Numbered from the stretch's first letter, positions 43,390 to 51,369 are shown. The stretch: DNA of 55,437 nucleotides from Bacillota bacterium (GCA_029555205.1 JAKPTB010000031.1:1-55437); one strand, 5' to 3'. The notes: generated by a model not told the origin, from the letters alone. Numbers and translations: made by a program.

Positions 43390-44784
43390 TTAATCTACCG
43401 ATAAAGCTTTTTTCAACGCGGGAATAACCAGACTGAGCGGTCTTTGTTCCCTGACTTTCACCGAACCGTAGCAAAGGGTACCACTGTTAATCTTCACCGG
43501 CGGGCCCTGGGGAGAAGACCATTTAAAACCGCTCTGGGTAGAATCGTCAACACTTAAATCGATAAGCAGTTCAATGGACGCCCCCTGAGCAGCAATTGCT
43601 TTTACCAGTTCTTCATTACCCAGGGTGTGCAGCATTCCCTGGGAGGTGGCAGGATATTCGGACACCGAAACCACCCTGCCCAATATATATCCGTATTCTT
43701 CCTTCTTTACAGTGCTGGGCGAAATCATTGCCTCCATGCCCGGTAAAATCTTTTTTCCTTCCTCTGCCCGCACGTACATGACTACTTCTGTTTTGATTGT
43801 CTTGCCCTGGCGCTCCAGACTGAAGAGAGGCATCCCCGGTTGAATGATTTCACCCTTGCCAACTTTCACCTCCAATACCCGGCCGTCCACCTGGGAGACC
43901 ACTTCCGAGGCAAGGTTCAAATCATACTGCAACTCTTTTATTTTCCCTTCCGTATCTGAGATTAGGGCCGACTTTGTGGTGTTAAACTGCTCCTCCAACA
44001 ATTGCAGTTGCAATTGAGCCTGCTGCAATCTTGCTTTATAGGTGATAATGGTTTCCTCCCAATCTCCCGCTGTCAATTTGGCCAGATTTTGCTCGGCCGC
44101 CTGGGTTTGCAATTGCAGCAACTCCAAATCCTTTTTAGCACTGGTATATTCATGTTCAGAAACAACACCGTTTTGGTAAAGATAGGTTAACCTGTCAACA
44201 TAATCTTGCATATTGGCCTCGTTAACTCTGGCTTGCTCCAGGGCGATCTTCGCCACCTCTATTTCGTGTTCTTTGCCGGATATTGCATTTTTATAGTTGG
44301 CTTCCTCAAAGGGGAGGGCAGCCCTTGCTTCCCTGATTTTCCTGGTAAGCTCGTAAAGTTGGGATAACTCCATCCCTAACATTTTTTTATCACCCGGCTC
44401 AGTTTCGTTCATATCCAGGCTTTTTAAATGCTCCAATTGTGTTCTTAAACCGTTAATCTGATCCACAAGCTGGGACTGCTCAATCCTGGCAACCACATCT
44501 CCCTTTTTCACCTGGTCTCCCACCGACACCCTGATATCGGTAATTTGTCCGGAGCCCGGATGAATGATGTTATACACACCATAACTCTTGGTCACAATTC
44601 CCTGCCCGTATACCTTGGTGGGGATACTCCCGAAAATGCCCCACAAAATGGCCGTAACCAGAATACCGCCGATGGCGATAAGAGCAAACCACGCCCTGGG
44701 TGTGGTAAGTGTAATAAGCTGGTCCAGTTGTTCCGGTGAGGATAGTTTATCCAGTGCCACCTTGCGAAATAGATCTCGTCTCAT
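43390..44784 (-). CDS. HlyD-family secretion adaptor (NHLM type)
   Basis: A 464-residue membrane-fusion protein. One membrane helix lies at about 33-55 (WFALIAIGGILVTAILWGIF). Then comes the lipoyl-like hairpin (ITDIRVSVGDQVKKGDVVAR), a long coiled coil (about 100-290), the second lipoyl half (VDGRVLEVKVGKGEIIQPGM) and beta domains. It links the exporter to the outside and is the usual third member of NHLP export loci. Binding protein 2 lies 14 bases upstream and the C39 exporter 30 bases downstream, all on one strand. The ribosome site before the ATG is modest (CGAGGGAT). Confidence 0.93.
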   Translation of the reverse strand: MRRDLFRKVALDKLSSPEQLDQLITLTTPRAWFALIAIGGILVTAILWGIFGSIPTKVYGQGIVTKSYGVYNIIHPGSGQITDIRVSVGDQVKKGDVVARIEQSQLVDQINGLRTQLEHLKSLDMNETEPGDKKMLGMELSQLYELTRKIREARAALPFEEANYKNAISGKEHEIEVAKIALEQARVNEANMQDYVDRLTYLYQNGVVSEHEYTSAKKDLELLQLQTQAAEQNLAKLTAGDWEETIITYKARLQQAQLQLQLLEEQFNTTKSALISDTEGKIKELQYDLNLASEVVSQVDGRVLEVKVGKGEIIQPGMPLFSLERQGKTIKTEVVMYVRAEEGKKILPGMEAMISPSTVKKEEYGYILGRVVSVSEYPATSQGMLHTLGNEELVKAIAAQGASIELLIDLSVDDSTQSGFKWSSPQGPPVKINSGTLCYGSVKVREQRPLSLVIPALKKALSVD

Positions 44785-44798
44785 ATCCCTCGTTACCT

Positions 44799-45935
44799 TT
44801 AATCAATAAACTGAAATTGGCCATTACGAACAACTTTTTTTACCACCAGGTTTCCCACATCATCGCCGTTTTCCGTAAAGGTATGACTGCCAGCCACCCC
44901 TGGCTTCCCTTTAAAGGTCCGGAGTTTTGCCGCGATAGCCTTTGGGTCGGTGGAACCGGACTCTTCAATGGCCGCTGCCAGCAGCCGGACGGCATCATAA
45001 CCCTGGGTCGCGTAGGAAGTGGGTGGGGTGTTGTATTTTTTTGAAAACTTTTCAATAAAATCTTTTGTCTCCGGCCGGGGATCCTCGGGATTAAAAATAG
45101 AGCCCACTACCGTGCCTTCCGCAGCTTTTCCGGCAACTTCCCAAAGCTGAGGCGTATCCATGGCATCACCGGCCAAAAAGGGCACTGAAATGCCGGCCTT
45201 GACCGCATCGGCTATGAATATAGCCCCGTCCGGCACGTCATGAGCTACAAAAATAGAGTCATAATCAAGTGCGCTCCATTTTTCAGCAATACGTTCCAAA
45301 TCTTCCACTCCGGCATAATAGGAAATACGGTCAATTACTTTTATGCCTTCATTTTTGGCGTGGTCTTCAAAGGCATTGGCCAGGCCAAGCCCGTAAGAGT
45401 CTTCCGAATAACATATGACCATCCGCCGGTAGCCTTGCCTGGCTGCATATAAAACCAGTTGTCTGGCAATCTCAGCATCACTGGGAATATTGCGAAAAAT
45501 AAACTGGTAGCCCTTTTGGGTAAGACCGGGAGACGTCGAAGACGGGGACAGCATGACAATCCCGGCTTCTTCGTAAATAGCCGAAGCCGCAATGGAAACA
45601 TAAGAGGCACTGTGACCGATTACCGCCACGAGATCAGGAATTTTGATTAAAGACTGGGCCACAGTCACCCCGCCGGTAACAGTATCTTCATCGTCTTTCA
45701 CTACTAAACGTATTTTCCTGCCGTTAATGCCGCCCTGGCCGTTAATCTCATCAACAGCCAGTTCGACCCCTTCTTTGAGCATGTGGTTTCTAGAGCCAAC
45801 GGGCCAGGCCAGGCCGATTACAATATCCCCTTTATCGGCTTTCTTAAAATAACCTGACCACTGGGCCAGCAGAATTAAGAGTAGCGTTGCCGCCAGTAAG
45901 AATGCTATATTTTTCCAATTGAAACTTTTCAGCAT
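44799..45935 (-). CDS. LivJ-like substrate-binding protein 2, membrane-anchored
   Basis: A 378-residue binding protein of the same superfamily as 23689-24849. The N-terminus has a helix IAFLLAATLLLILLAQWSGY without a lipobox Cys, so it is either secreted or held by an uncleaved anchor. The mature domain reads DIVIGLAWPVGSRNHMLKEG, GGINGRKIRLVVKDDEDTVT and VIGHSASYVSIAASAIYEEA. No permease or ATPase of a Liv system is present; instead it sits between precursor 4 and the HlyD adaptor. GGGAGG lies eight bases before the ATG. A role as product receptor or chaperone in export is inferred from place alone. Confidence 0.88.
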   Translation of the reverse strand: MLKSFNWKNIAFLLAATLLLILLAQWSGYFKKADKGDIVIGLAWPVGSRNHMLKEGVELAVDEINGQGGINGRKIRLVVKDDEDTVTGGVTVAQSLIKIPDLVAVIGHSASYVSIAASAIYEEAGIVMLSPSSTSPGLTQKGYQFIFRNIPSDAEIARQLVLYAARQGYRRMVICYSEDSYGLGLANAFEDHAKNEGIKVIDRISYYAGVEDLERIAEKWSALDYDSIFVAHDVPDGAIFIADAVKAGISVPFLAGDAMDTPQLWEVAGKAAEGTVVGSIFNPEDPRPETKDFIEKFSKKYNTPPTSYATQGYDAVRLLAAAIEESGSTDPKAIAAKLRTFKGKPGVAGSHTFTENGDDVGNLVVKKVVRNGQFQFID

Positions 45936-46083
45936 GACGCACTTCCTCCCACACTGGGAAACTCTCCGGTCAAACTAATTTTCTCCCGTAAACCCGTCAG
46001 GCCTCAAAAGAATGATAAATGAGTAAATGCATAATTAACCGCTAAAATACCGGGTTAAGAAATATGCGCATTCACTGTTGCCC

Positions 46084-46419
46084 TTAAATTCCGGGCTCGT
46101 TGTCCTGGAAAGGATTCTCCTGGTCCCTGTTTAAGCCGCCAGCCACACAGTCCAATTCTTCCTCAGCCAACTCTTGATGGGATTGATTAGATTGCTCCTT
46201 ACTTTTCTCAATGGTGCTTATAAGTTTTTTTTTCAGTACCTCTCTGGCTTTGCTCTCCCCGCTAAAATCAATTTTCGTTAGTTTTTTGGCCAGCTGTAAA
46301 ATTTCCCTGTATTCATCATCCGATAACCGGGCAATCTTTTCCTCTTCAATCTCCTCCAAGACCTCCAGATCGCGGCTAAACCTTTTTATCAAAAACTCTT
46401 CATCTTTTTTCGTACTCAT
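46084..46419 (-). CDS. Putative RiPP precursor 4 with VAGG leader
   Basis: A 111-residue precursor-like protein. It begins MSTKKDEEFLIKRFSRDLEV, is highly charged and helical, and ends ELAEEELDCVAGG followed by LNRDQENPFQDNEPGI. The GG at 94-95 and the preceding E-E-L-D-x-V-A pattern are those of NHLP and Nif11 leaders, but the N-terminal 80 residues match neither, so it may be a new leader type. The 16-residue core has no Cys, Ser or Thr. GGAGG lies before ATG 46419 (the frame is open to 46485). It is the first intact gene in front of the export unit, with an ECF-type promoter 330 bases upstream and a dead sigma gene between. Confidence 0.75.
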   Translation of the reverse strand: MSTKKDEEFLIKRFSRDLEVLEEIEEEKIARLSDDEYREILQLAKKLTKIDFSGESKAREVLKKKLISTIEKSKEQSNQSHQELAEEELDCVAGGLNRDQENPFQDNEPGI

Positions 46420-46494
46420 ACATATACCTCCATATTCCAGTGGTACGTTTGAAAGCATTACTCCTACATGGATCCAATTTTGCATATTATTATC

Positions 46495-46740
46495 ATGTTA
46501 TAAATTTTTTAGCCAATCCGTATTTTTTTAACAGCTTTTCACCGGAACAGCTAACCGCCACAATATATTCACTAAATTCCAACATCCGATCTAGCGGATG
46601 CCGGAAATTTATAATAGTTGCTCATGTCTTTCCATAATTTCAAAGCAATTACATTCTGAACCCGATAATTAACACTTTGGCGCCTCCGGCAACTTCTCTT
46701 TTATTTCCTTTTGGATTAGTTTTTCTTCTATATCCTATAA
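46495..46740 (-). pseudogene. Decayed ECF sigma factor gene
   Basis: On the minus strand the piece VQNVIALKLWKDMSN corresponds to EQNIIALKFWWNLTN of region 4 in the intact sigma factor, and after a stop and frame change EYIVAVSCSGEKLLKKYGLA corresponds to NNVAVILFRALKRLRKIL. Nothing of region 2 is left. So a second sigma gene once stood between the ECF-type promoter and precursor 4. Confidence 0.6.
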
Positions 46741-46746
46741 GTTAAA

Positions 46747-46772
46747 TACGTTTTAATCCTGGAAGTATTACA
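46747..46772 (-). promoter_or_regulatory. ECF-type promoter for precursor 4/export unit
   Basis: On the minus strand TGTAAT (46772-46767), 16 bases, then CGTATTTAAC from 46750. It is the only such site upstream of the export genes. Confidence 0.65.
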
Positions 46773-46924
46773 GCCCCATCTCATTATTTTTCAAAAACCC
46801 AGTGGCTTTCTTTCACCGCTTACCTTATCTCCAGGATTAACCCTTCCAGTGAGCCCATCATACTTAAGAGCCTTTTACCCGTCCCAAATAAAAACCCGGA
46901 TACCTGCAAGTGGTCAGGCATTCA

Positions 46925-46976
46925 TGCCGCTGACGCAGCACCAGCAGGAGGTTGAAAAATGTCTGTTTTATGGATA
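46925..46976. repeat. Dispersed intergenic repeat, copy C
   Basis: GCCGCTGACGCAGCACCAGC then AGGAGGTTGAAAAATGTCTG, TTTTATGGATAG. Same unit as 3477 and 7229, 40 kb away. Confidence 0.8.
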
Positions 46977-47057
46977 GCACGAAAAAAGCACCGCCTTCGC
47001 GATGCTCATTTATAAATTCAGGTTTATCCGTTAGTTTCCTTCTTCCTCAGTGACATC

Positions 47058-47163
47058 CCCCCAGCCCGATGTCCGCCTGTCCCTGCTGCATTATTGTTTC
47101 CTGGAGGCAGAATATATCAGCCTCCACAGACTTAAAGAATTGGGTAAATCCTTATTCACAAGT
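47058..47163 (-). pseudogene. Duplicated fragment of exonuclease III gene
   Basis: The DNA matches 49387-49492 with few changes; translated it reads GFTQFFKSVEADIFCLQETI then MQQGQADIGL, against GFSQFFHSVEADIFCIQETK in the intact gene. The copy is broken at both ends. Confidence 0.9.
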
Positions 47164-47284
47164 ATCCTGTATTTTCCTGCCACCATTATATACGCGTTGC
47201 CCTTCAGGGTGTTTTTGCTCTAATGGTAAAATCATGACAATATTTTTTTAAAAGATCCTTAGAAACTCCTTTTGATGCCCATAT

Positions 47285-47656
47285 TCAGTGAAGATAACCA
47301 CTGTGATCGCCGCCGCAATCATCCATACCTTCGGGATTTTTAATCAGCTTCAACGCATATTGTTCCATTAGATCAAGTGCTTCTTTTACGCTATGACCGC
47401 GACCGTCATATCTTGTTACGCCGTCCCCGGCTATGATCTCAAAGGCCTGAGGCGTCAGCTTCCCGGTTATAACAGCTTCACAATTATACTCGGTTATTTT
47501 TCGTGCCAGGACTTCTCCAAGAGGGTCATCTTCATTTTTAACGGCTATATATTCCATTTTGTCCACGTCTACAATCAGTAAATACTTGCATAATATAAAT
47601 TCTTCCGATACCAGGCTTTCCAAGGATTGATCATCGGCGGCAACTGCAATAAACAT
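47285..47656 (-). CDS. NifX/NifB-type FeMo-cofactor-binding domain protein
   Basis: A 123-residue protein of the dinitrogenase iron-molybdenum cofactor family: MFIAVAADDQSLESLVSEEF at the start, EDDPLGEVLARKITEYNCEA, VITGKLTPQAFEIIAGDGVT and KEALDLMEQYAL. Many anaerobes have such single-domain proteins outside nitrogen fixation; they bind iron-sulfur or molybdenum clusters, and the exact role is unclear. The C-terminal tail DDCGGDHSGYLH could add ligands. GGAGG lies six bases before the ATG. It stands alone, next to purC. Confidence 0.85.
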   Translation of the reverse strand: MFIAVAADDQSLESLVSEEFILCKYLLIVDVDKMEYIAVKNEDDPLGEVLARKITEYNCEAVITGKLTPQAFEIIAGDGVTRYDGRGHSVKEALDLMEQYALKLIKNPEGMDDCGGDHSGYLH

Positions 47657-47822
47657 AAATAACCTCCAATTCTTTTATTTGGATAAAACAAACAATCATT
47701 ATGAATACACATTTGATTGTTAACGAATTGGAAACACTCGTATATACTCCCCAGGGAATCACCATTTAATCCACAATTCTTTTTGACGGTGTCTATTTAG
47801 CCACAGAAGAAAATATTAAGTT

Positions 47823-48503
47823 CTATCCGGCGAGCGCTGCAGTCAAGTCCAGCGGATCCATAATCTTGCCGCCTTTATAGACTCGCATGTTACCCGATGA
47901 GATTTCGTCTATCAGCAATACATTGCCGTTGCTGTCGATACCGAATTCCAACTTGATATCGTAGAGCTCCAACCCTTTCCTCTTAAGCTCATCACTGATC
48001 AAAGCTGTAATTCTCTGAGTGCTTGTTTTGATTTCTGCAAATTGAGCTGCAGACATTATGCCCAGGGCCTCCAAACCTTCCAATGTAACTAAAGGATCCC
48101 CTCTTTGATCATCCTTTAAAGTAGCTTCTACGTAAGCGTCCAGCTTGTCCCCTTCCTGCACATAGGCTCCGTAACGGCGCAGGAAGCTTCCCACCGCTCT
48201 GTAGCGACAGATAATCTCCAGGCCTTTGCCGAAGACTTTTGCCGCTTTGACGTCCATGGTCCCGTTTTCTATATCGGCACTTATATAGTGGGTTTGGATG
48301 CCGGCCTTTTTCAGCATTTCAAAGAACATGACGGATACCCTGAGGTTTCCCTTTCCTATCCCTTCAATAGAAAGGCCCACTGTGTTGGCCCCGGGGTCAA
48401 AAACGCCATTTTCACCTGTCACATCATCCTTGAATACCAGGCGGTAGTTCCCGTTTTCCAAGGCAAATACATCTTTGGTTTTGCCCTCGTATACTTTTCT
48501 CAT
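47823..48503 (-). CDS. purC: Phosphoribosylaminoimidazole-succinocarboxamide synthase
   Basis: A 226-residue SAICAR synthetase of purine biosynthesis (CAIR + Asp + ATP to SAICAR). Recognisable segments are [20 protein letters not shown] at the start, [17 protein letters not shown] (about 93-109), [17 protein letters not shown], and [20 protein letters not shown] near the end, the metal/nucleotide side. Length fits short Firmicute PurC. AAAGGAG precedes the ATG. It is apart from other pur genes here, so it is not in the usual pur operon, at least in this window. Confidence 0.95.
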   Translation of the reverse strand: MRKVYEGKTKDVFALENGNYRLVFKDDVTGENGVFDPGANTVGLSIEGIGKGNLRVSVMFFEMLKKAGIQTHYISADIENGTMDVKAAKVFGKGLEIICRYRAVGSFLRRYGAYVQEGDKLDAYVEATLKDDQRGDPLVTLEGLEALGIMSAAQFAEIKTSTQRITALISDELKRKGLELYDIKLEFGIDSNGNVLLIDEISSGNMRVYKGGKIMDPLDLTAALAG

Positions 48504-48773
48504 TGTAGTCTCCTTTCATTTTCATAGCCTCATTTTAAAGTAATATAATGGTTTAATTATCTATTTCATAGTATACAACAAATGCCATGAGATTTAACCG
48601 CAATCAGCATTTCCAGTCGATTCTTGCCTGGTTGGTTCGCTCTCCATGGTAATCTTCAATTACCTCAAAGCTAATCCAGTGCACTTAAAGCACACCATAG
48701 TGCCATCTGCGCACTGGATGACAATGAAGGATCATAAAACCAGTTTCTATTTTTCCGGCTTTCATTTAGAGAG

Positions 48774-49529
48774 TTAGAGGGAAATCTCCAGACCGATTGG
48801 GCAATGATCGCTACCCATAACATCCGAATAAATCAGCGAATCCTGGATCAGGCCTTTTATCCGTTCTGACACAAGAAAGTAATCAATACGCCAACCAATA
48901 TTTTTGGAACGTGCATTAAACATATAGGACCACCAGGTATAGGCCCCCTCTTGATCCGGATTTAAATACCGGAATGTATCAATAAATCCCGCATTCAACA
49001 ACTCTGTCATTTTTTCACGTTCCTGAGGAGTAAATCCCGCGTTACCCACGTTGGATTTGGGATTTTTCAAGTCAATCTCCCGGTGGGCCACATTTAAATC
49101 TCCACAGACTATTACCGGCTTTATTGCATCTAGACTTTTTAAATAACTGCAGAAATCATCCTGCCAAATCAAACGGTAATCAAGCCGGGTTAGACCCCTT
49201 TGTGCATTTGGAGCATATGCATTCACCAGATAGAAATCACGATATTCAAGGGTGATTACGCGTCCCTCCGAACCATGCTCTTCTTTGCCCAGATCAAATG
49301 ATACAGAGTTTGCTTTGCTCCTGGAGAATATAGCTGTCCCTGAATAACCCTTTTTAACGGCGCTATTCCAGTATTCCTCGTAGCCTTCCAGCCCGATGTC
49401 CGCCTGTCCCTGCTGCATCTTTGTTTCCTGGATGCAGAATATATCAGCCTCCACAGAGTGAAAGAATTGGCTAAATCCCTTATTCATACATGCACGTAAA
49501 CCGTTGACATTCCAAGAAACAAGTTTCAT
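48774..49529 (-). CDS. xth: Exodeoxyribonuclease III
   Basis: A 251-residue AP endonuclease/3'-5' exonuclease of the ExoIII family for base-excision repair. Motifs: MKLVSWNVNGLRA (metal-binding Asn), FCIQETKMQQ (catalytic Glu, about 35), YAPNAQRG (about 108), CGDLNVAHREIDL (about 145, Asp/Asn) and GSDHCPIGLEI at the end (Asp-His). AGGAG lies before the ATG. Complete and normal in length. A 106-base piece of this gene is copied 2.3 kb to the left (47058-47163). Confidence 0.96.
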   Translation of the reverse strand: MKLVSWNVNGLRACMNKGFSQFFHSVEADIFCIQETKMQQGQADIGLEGYEEYWNSAVKKGYSGTAIFSRSKANSVSFDLGKEEHGSEGRVITLEYRDFYLVNAYAPNAQRGLTRLDYRLIWQDDFCSYLKSLDAIKPVIVCGDLNVAHREIDLKNPKSNVGNAGFTPQEREKMTELLNAGFIDTFRYLNPDQEGAYTWWSYMFNARSKNIGWRIDYFLVSERIKGLIQDSLIYSDVMGSDHCPIGLEISL

Positions 49530-49635
49530 GAATTTCTCCTATACTTTATTGTCCGTACAATAATTTGTCCGGCAGATGCATATTAAATTTCGCTTCACAA
49601 CCGGATTATCCTTCAATTTTTGTCTGATAACTTAT

Positions 49636-49760
49636 TCATTCTCTAATAACCTGTGAGTCAGCCCACGACTTCATTTCTTCGTGTTCTGGATGCTTATCGC
49701 CCCGGTAAGCTTCTAAAAGATCATAAAACCTGGGATCCCGCCCATATCTTCCGGGGGAAC
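49636..49760 (-). pseudogene. C-terminal remnant of a pRiA4b ORF-3-like protein
   Basis: On the minus strand VPPEDMGGIPGF then, after a one-base frameshift in a T run, YDLLEAYRGDKHPEHEEMKS W and a stop. PPEDxGG and HPEHEEM are the end signature of this plasmid/transposon-associated family. The rest of the gene is absent. Confidence 0.7.
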
Positions 49761-49839
49761 TGTCTAAGCTTCATCAAGGAGTGTCGGGTAACCAAAGTAA
49801 ATCAACCAGATTGGCCTGTCAAATATACTGCTACAAAAA

Positions 49840-49900
49840 ACATAAAGCTCTCCAAACCGCTGAATTCAAATGGCTAGAAAGAGAGCTTTGTTCGTTTCTC
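49840..49900. repeat. Second copy of hairpin repeat
   Basis: AAAGCTCTC (49844-49852) pairs with GAGAGCTTT (49881-49889); flanks ACATAAAGCTCTC and TTCGTTTCTC match the hairpin at 23563-23625. The loop has diverged. Confidence 0.7.
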
Positions 49901-50050
49901 TGAAACGTCCTGTAGATATAAAAGCTTACTATGTGTTTTTGCCCCTCCGAGTAGCGGCCCGATGATACTGGCAGCGGCTGTAGCAGAGGCCAGAATACCG
50001 AAGGCCCGCGCTTTCACCTCATTACTAAAGTCTCCGTTGGTGTCCTTCAT
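49874..50050 (-). pseudogene. Membrane transporter fragment (MFS-like)
   Basis: A 58-codon frame starts MKDTNGDFSNEVKARAFGIL and continues ASATAAASIIGPLLGGAK, a helix with the GPLLGG pattern of major-facilitator transporters, then runs into the hairpin repeat. Probably an internal piece of a lost gene. Confidence 0.45.
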
Positions 50051-50129
50051 GCCATTTCTCTAGTGTTTGTGGAAGCTATGGCTAATCCTGTATAGCCTTA
50101 TATAATTAATCTGTGATAGTTATTTCGCA

Positions 50130-50162
50130 AACAGGAGGCTAAATATGGCTTCCTGTTTTTTT
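50130..50162 (+). terminator. Terminator-like hairpin
   Basis: AACAGGA (50130-50136) pairs with TCCTGTT (50151-50157), followed by a run of seven T on the plus strand. No plus-strand gene precedes it, so it belongs to lost sequence. Confidence 0.45.
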
Positions 50163-50471
50163 GCCGGCATTGGATCATATCAATGCGGGATCAACTCCAC
50201 CGGGGTATAAAGGAAATTCAAATCGCCGTGCAAAATCGTGCACAGTTATGCACGTCAAAGTATCATTGTCACAACCGTTGACAGAGTCTAACTGCTCCGC
50301 CTAAAATAAAAAACAACCATACCAACTCTACTCTTTTGACAGACGGTTGAGAACCTGTCAAAGGTGATAATAATGCTAAAACAGAGGAAAAGACAGCCGG
50401 TACAAAACAATTTTAAATACTTCACATAACTTTGCAAATAACTATCTAGTTGATTTAGGAAAGGAGATTAA

Positions 50472-51341
50472 TTGTTGAAAACATATAATGAGCTTAAAAC
50501 CCGGATTAAGCAATATGCTCAGGATGCAGGTGCAGATATTATAGGCTTTGCTCCAGCCGAGCGATGGGATGAATATAACGAGGTTCCTCCTGACTTTAGG
50601 CCTCAGTCCTTATGGGAACCAGCCCGTTCCGTGATTGTAATAGGAGTTTCAATGCCTTTGCCCATTGTTGAAACAACTCCTTCATTCTTGCACAGGGAAA
50701 CTTATGTTGCCGCGAACCGGACGCTGGATGACCTGGCCTTCAATCTGGTCCGTTTTCTGAACCGGCAAGGTCAAGCGGCTTACTTCTTTACGCGAGATGG
50801 ATTTGCCGGCCTCCGTCTCTTGAAGGACAGACCCCAGGCGGCTTTTAGCCATGTTATGGCCGCAAAGTATGCGGGACTGGGAACAATTGGGCTTAATAAT
50901 TGCCTCCTTACCCCTGAATTCGGACCCCGGGTGCGGTTCGTGTCTGTCTTTACTGCTGCCGTTTTAGAACCTGATCCAGTAATCGTAAAGGATTTATGTA
51001 TTAAATGCGAGGCCTGTGTTAAATGTTGTCCGGTAAATGCCCTGACTTTACGTGAGGATCAAGTTAAGGGGGACTATGATGTAATGGCCTGCATAGACTG
51101 GCATATTGAACTAAACGCTGATAAGGTGGCTCCTTGCGGGATTTGCACAAAGGTTTGTCCCATCGGTAAAGATCGTAGCTTATACAAACAGCAGGGCATC
51201 ATGAAAAAATACCTGCAAGAGAATGAAGCCCTGTCTATCAACCCTGATGATCCGGCATACAAATCATGGACACATATTCGCAAATACGGGAGTTGGAACA
51301 AGAACTTCCCGCGTAACAATAAACCACCAACAAACAATTAG
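50472..51341 (+). CDS. QueG-like 4Fe-4S protein (epoxyqueuosine reductase family)
   Basis: A 289-residue iron-sulfur protein with the layout of epoxyqueuosine reductase/reductive-dehalogenase-like enzymes. The N-terminal part has GADIIGFAPAERWDEY and the cobalamin-side pattern HVMAAKYAGLGTIGLNNCLL; two 4Fe-4S clusters follow in CIKCEACVKCCPVNAL (about 178-193) and CGICTKVCPIG (about 218-228). It is shorter than tRNA-modifying QueG (about 370) and has no C-terminal HEAT repeats, so it is more likely a relative of unknown substrate. TTG start (50472 or 50475) with AAGGAG just upstream. The cupin gene follows after 28 bases, so they form a pair. Confidence 0.85.
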   Translation: MLKTYNELKTRIKQYAQDAGADIIGFAPAERWDEYNEVPPDFRPQSLWEPARSVIVIGVSMPLPIVETTPSFLHRETYVAANRTLDDLAFNLVRFLNRQGQAAYFFTRDGFAGLRLLKDRPQAAFSHVMAAKYAGLGTIGLNNCLLTPEFGPRVRFVSVFTAAVLEPDPVIVKDLCIKCEACVKCCPVNALTLREDQVKGDYDVMACIDWHIELNADKVAPCGICTKVCPIGKDRSLYKQQGIMKKYLQENEALSINPDDPAYKSWTHIRKYGSWNKNFPRNNKPPTNN

Positions 51342-51369
51342 TAAATATTGGGGGGAGGATTTGATTAAC

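Larger units (their letters stand above)
46420..47284. other. Gene-poor stretch with remnants
   Basis: About 865 bases with no intact gene. From left to right: a decayed sigma-factor gene (46495-46740), an ECF-type promoter (46747-46772), a dispersed repeat (46925-46976) and an exonuclease III fragment (47058-47163). Confidence 0.7.
49530..50471. other. Long intergenic stretch with gene debris
   Basis: About 940 bases. It contains a pRiA4b ORF-3-like fragment (49636-49760), a copy of the hairpin repeat (49840-49900), a transporter fragment (49874-50050), a hairpin (50130-50162) and an inverted repeat TTTGACAG-N12-CTGTCAAA (50335-50362). No intact gene. Confidence 0.65.

Noticed and set aside
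49653-49877. 74-codon plus-strand frame
   Set aside because: The opposite strand carries a better explanation, the pRiA4b-like remnant and the hairpin repeat.
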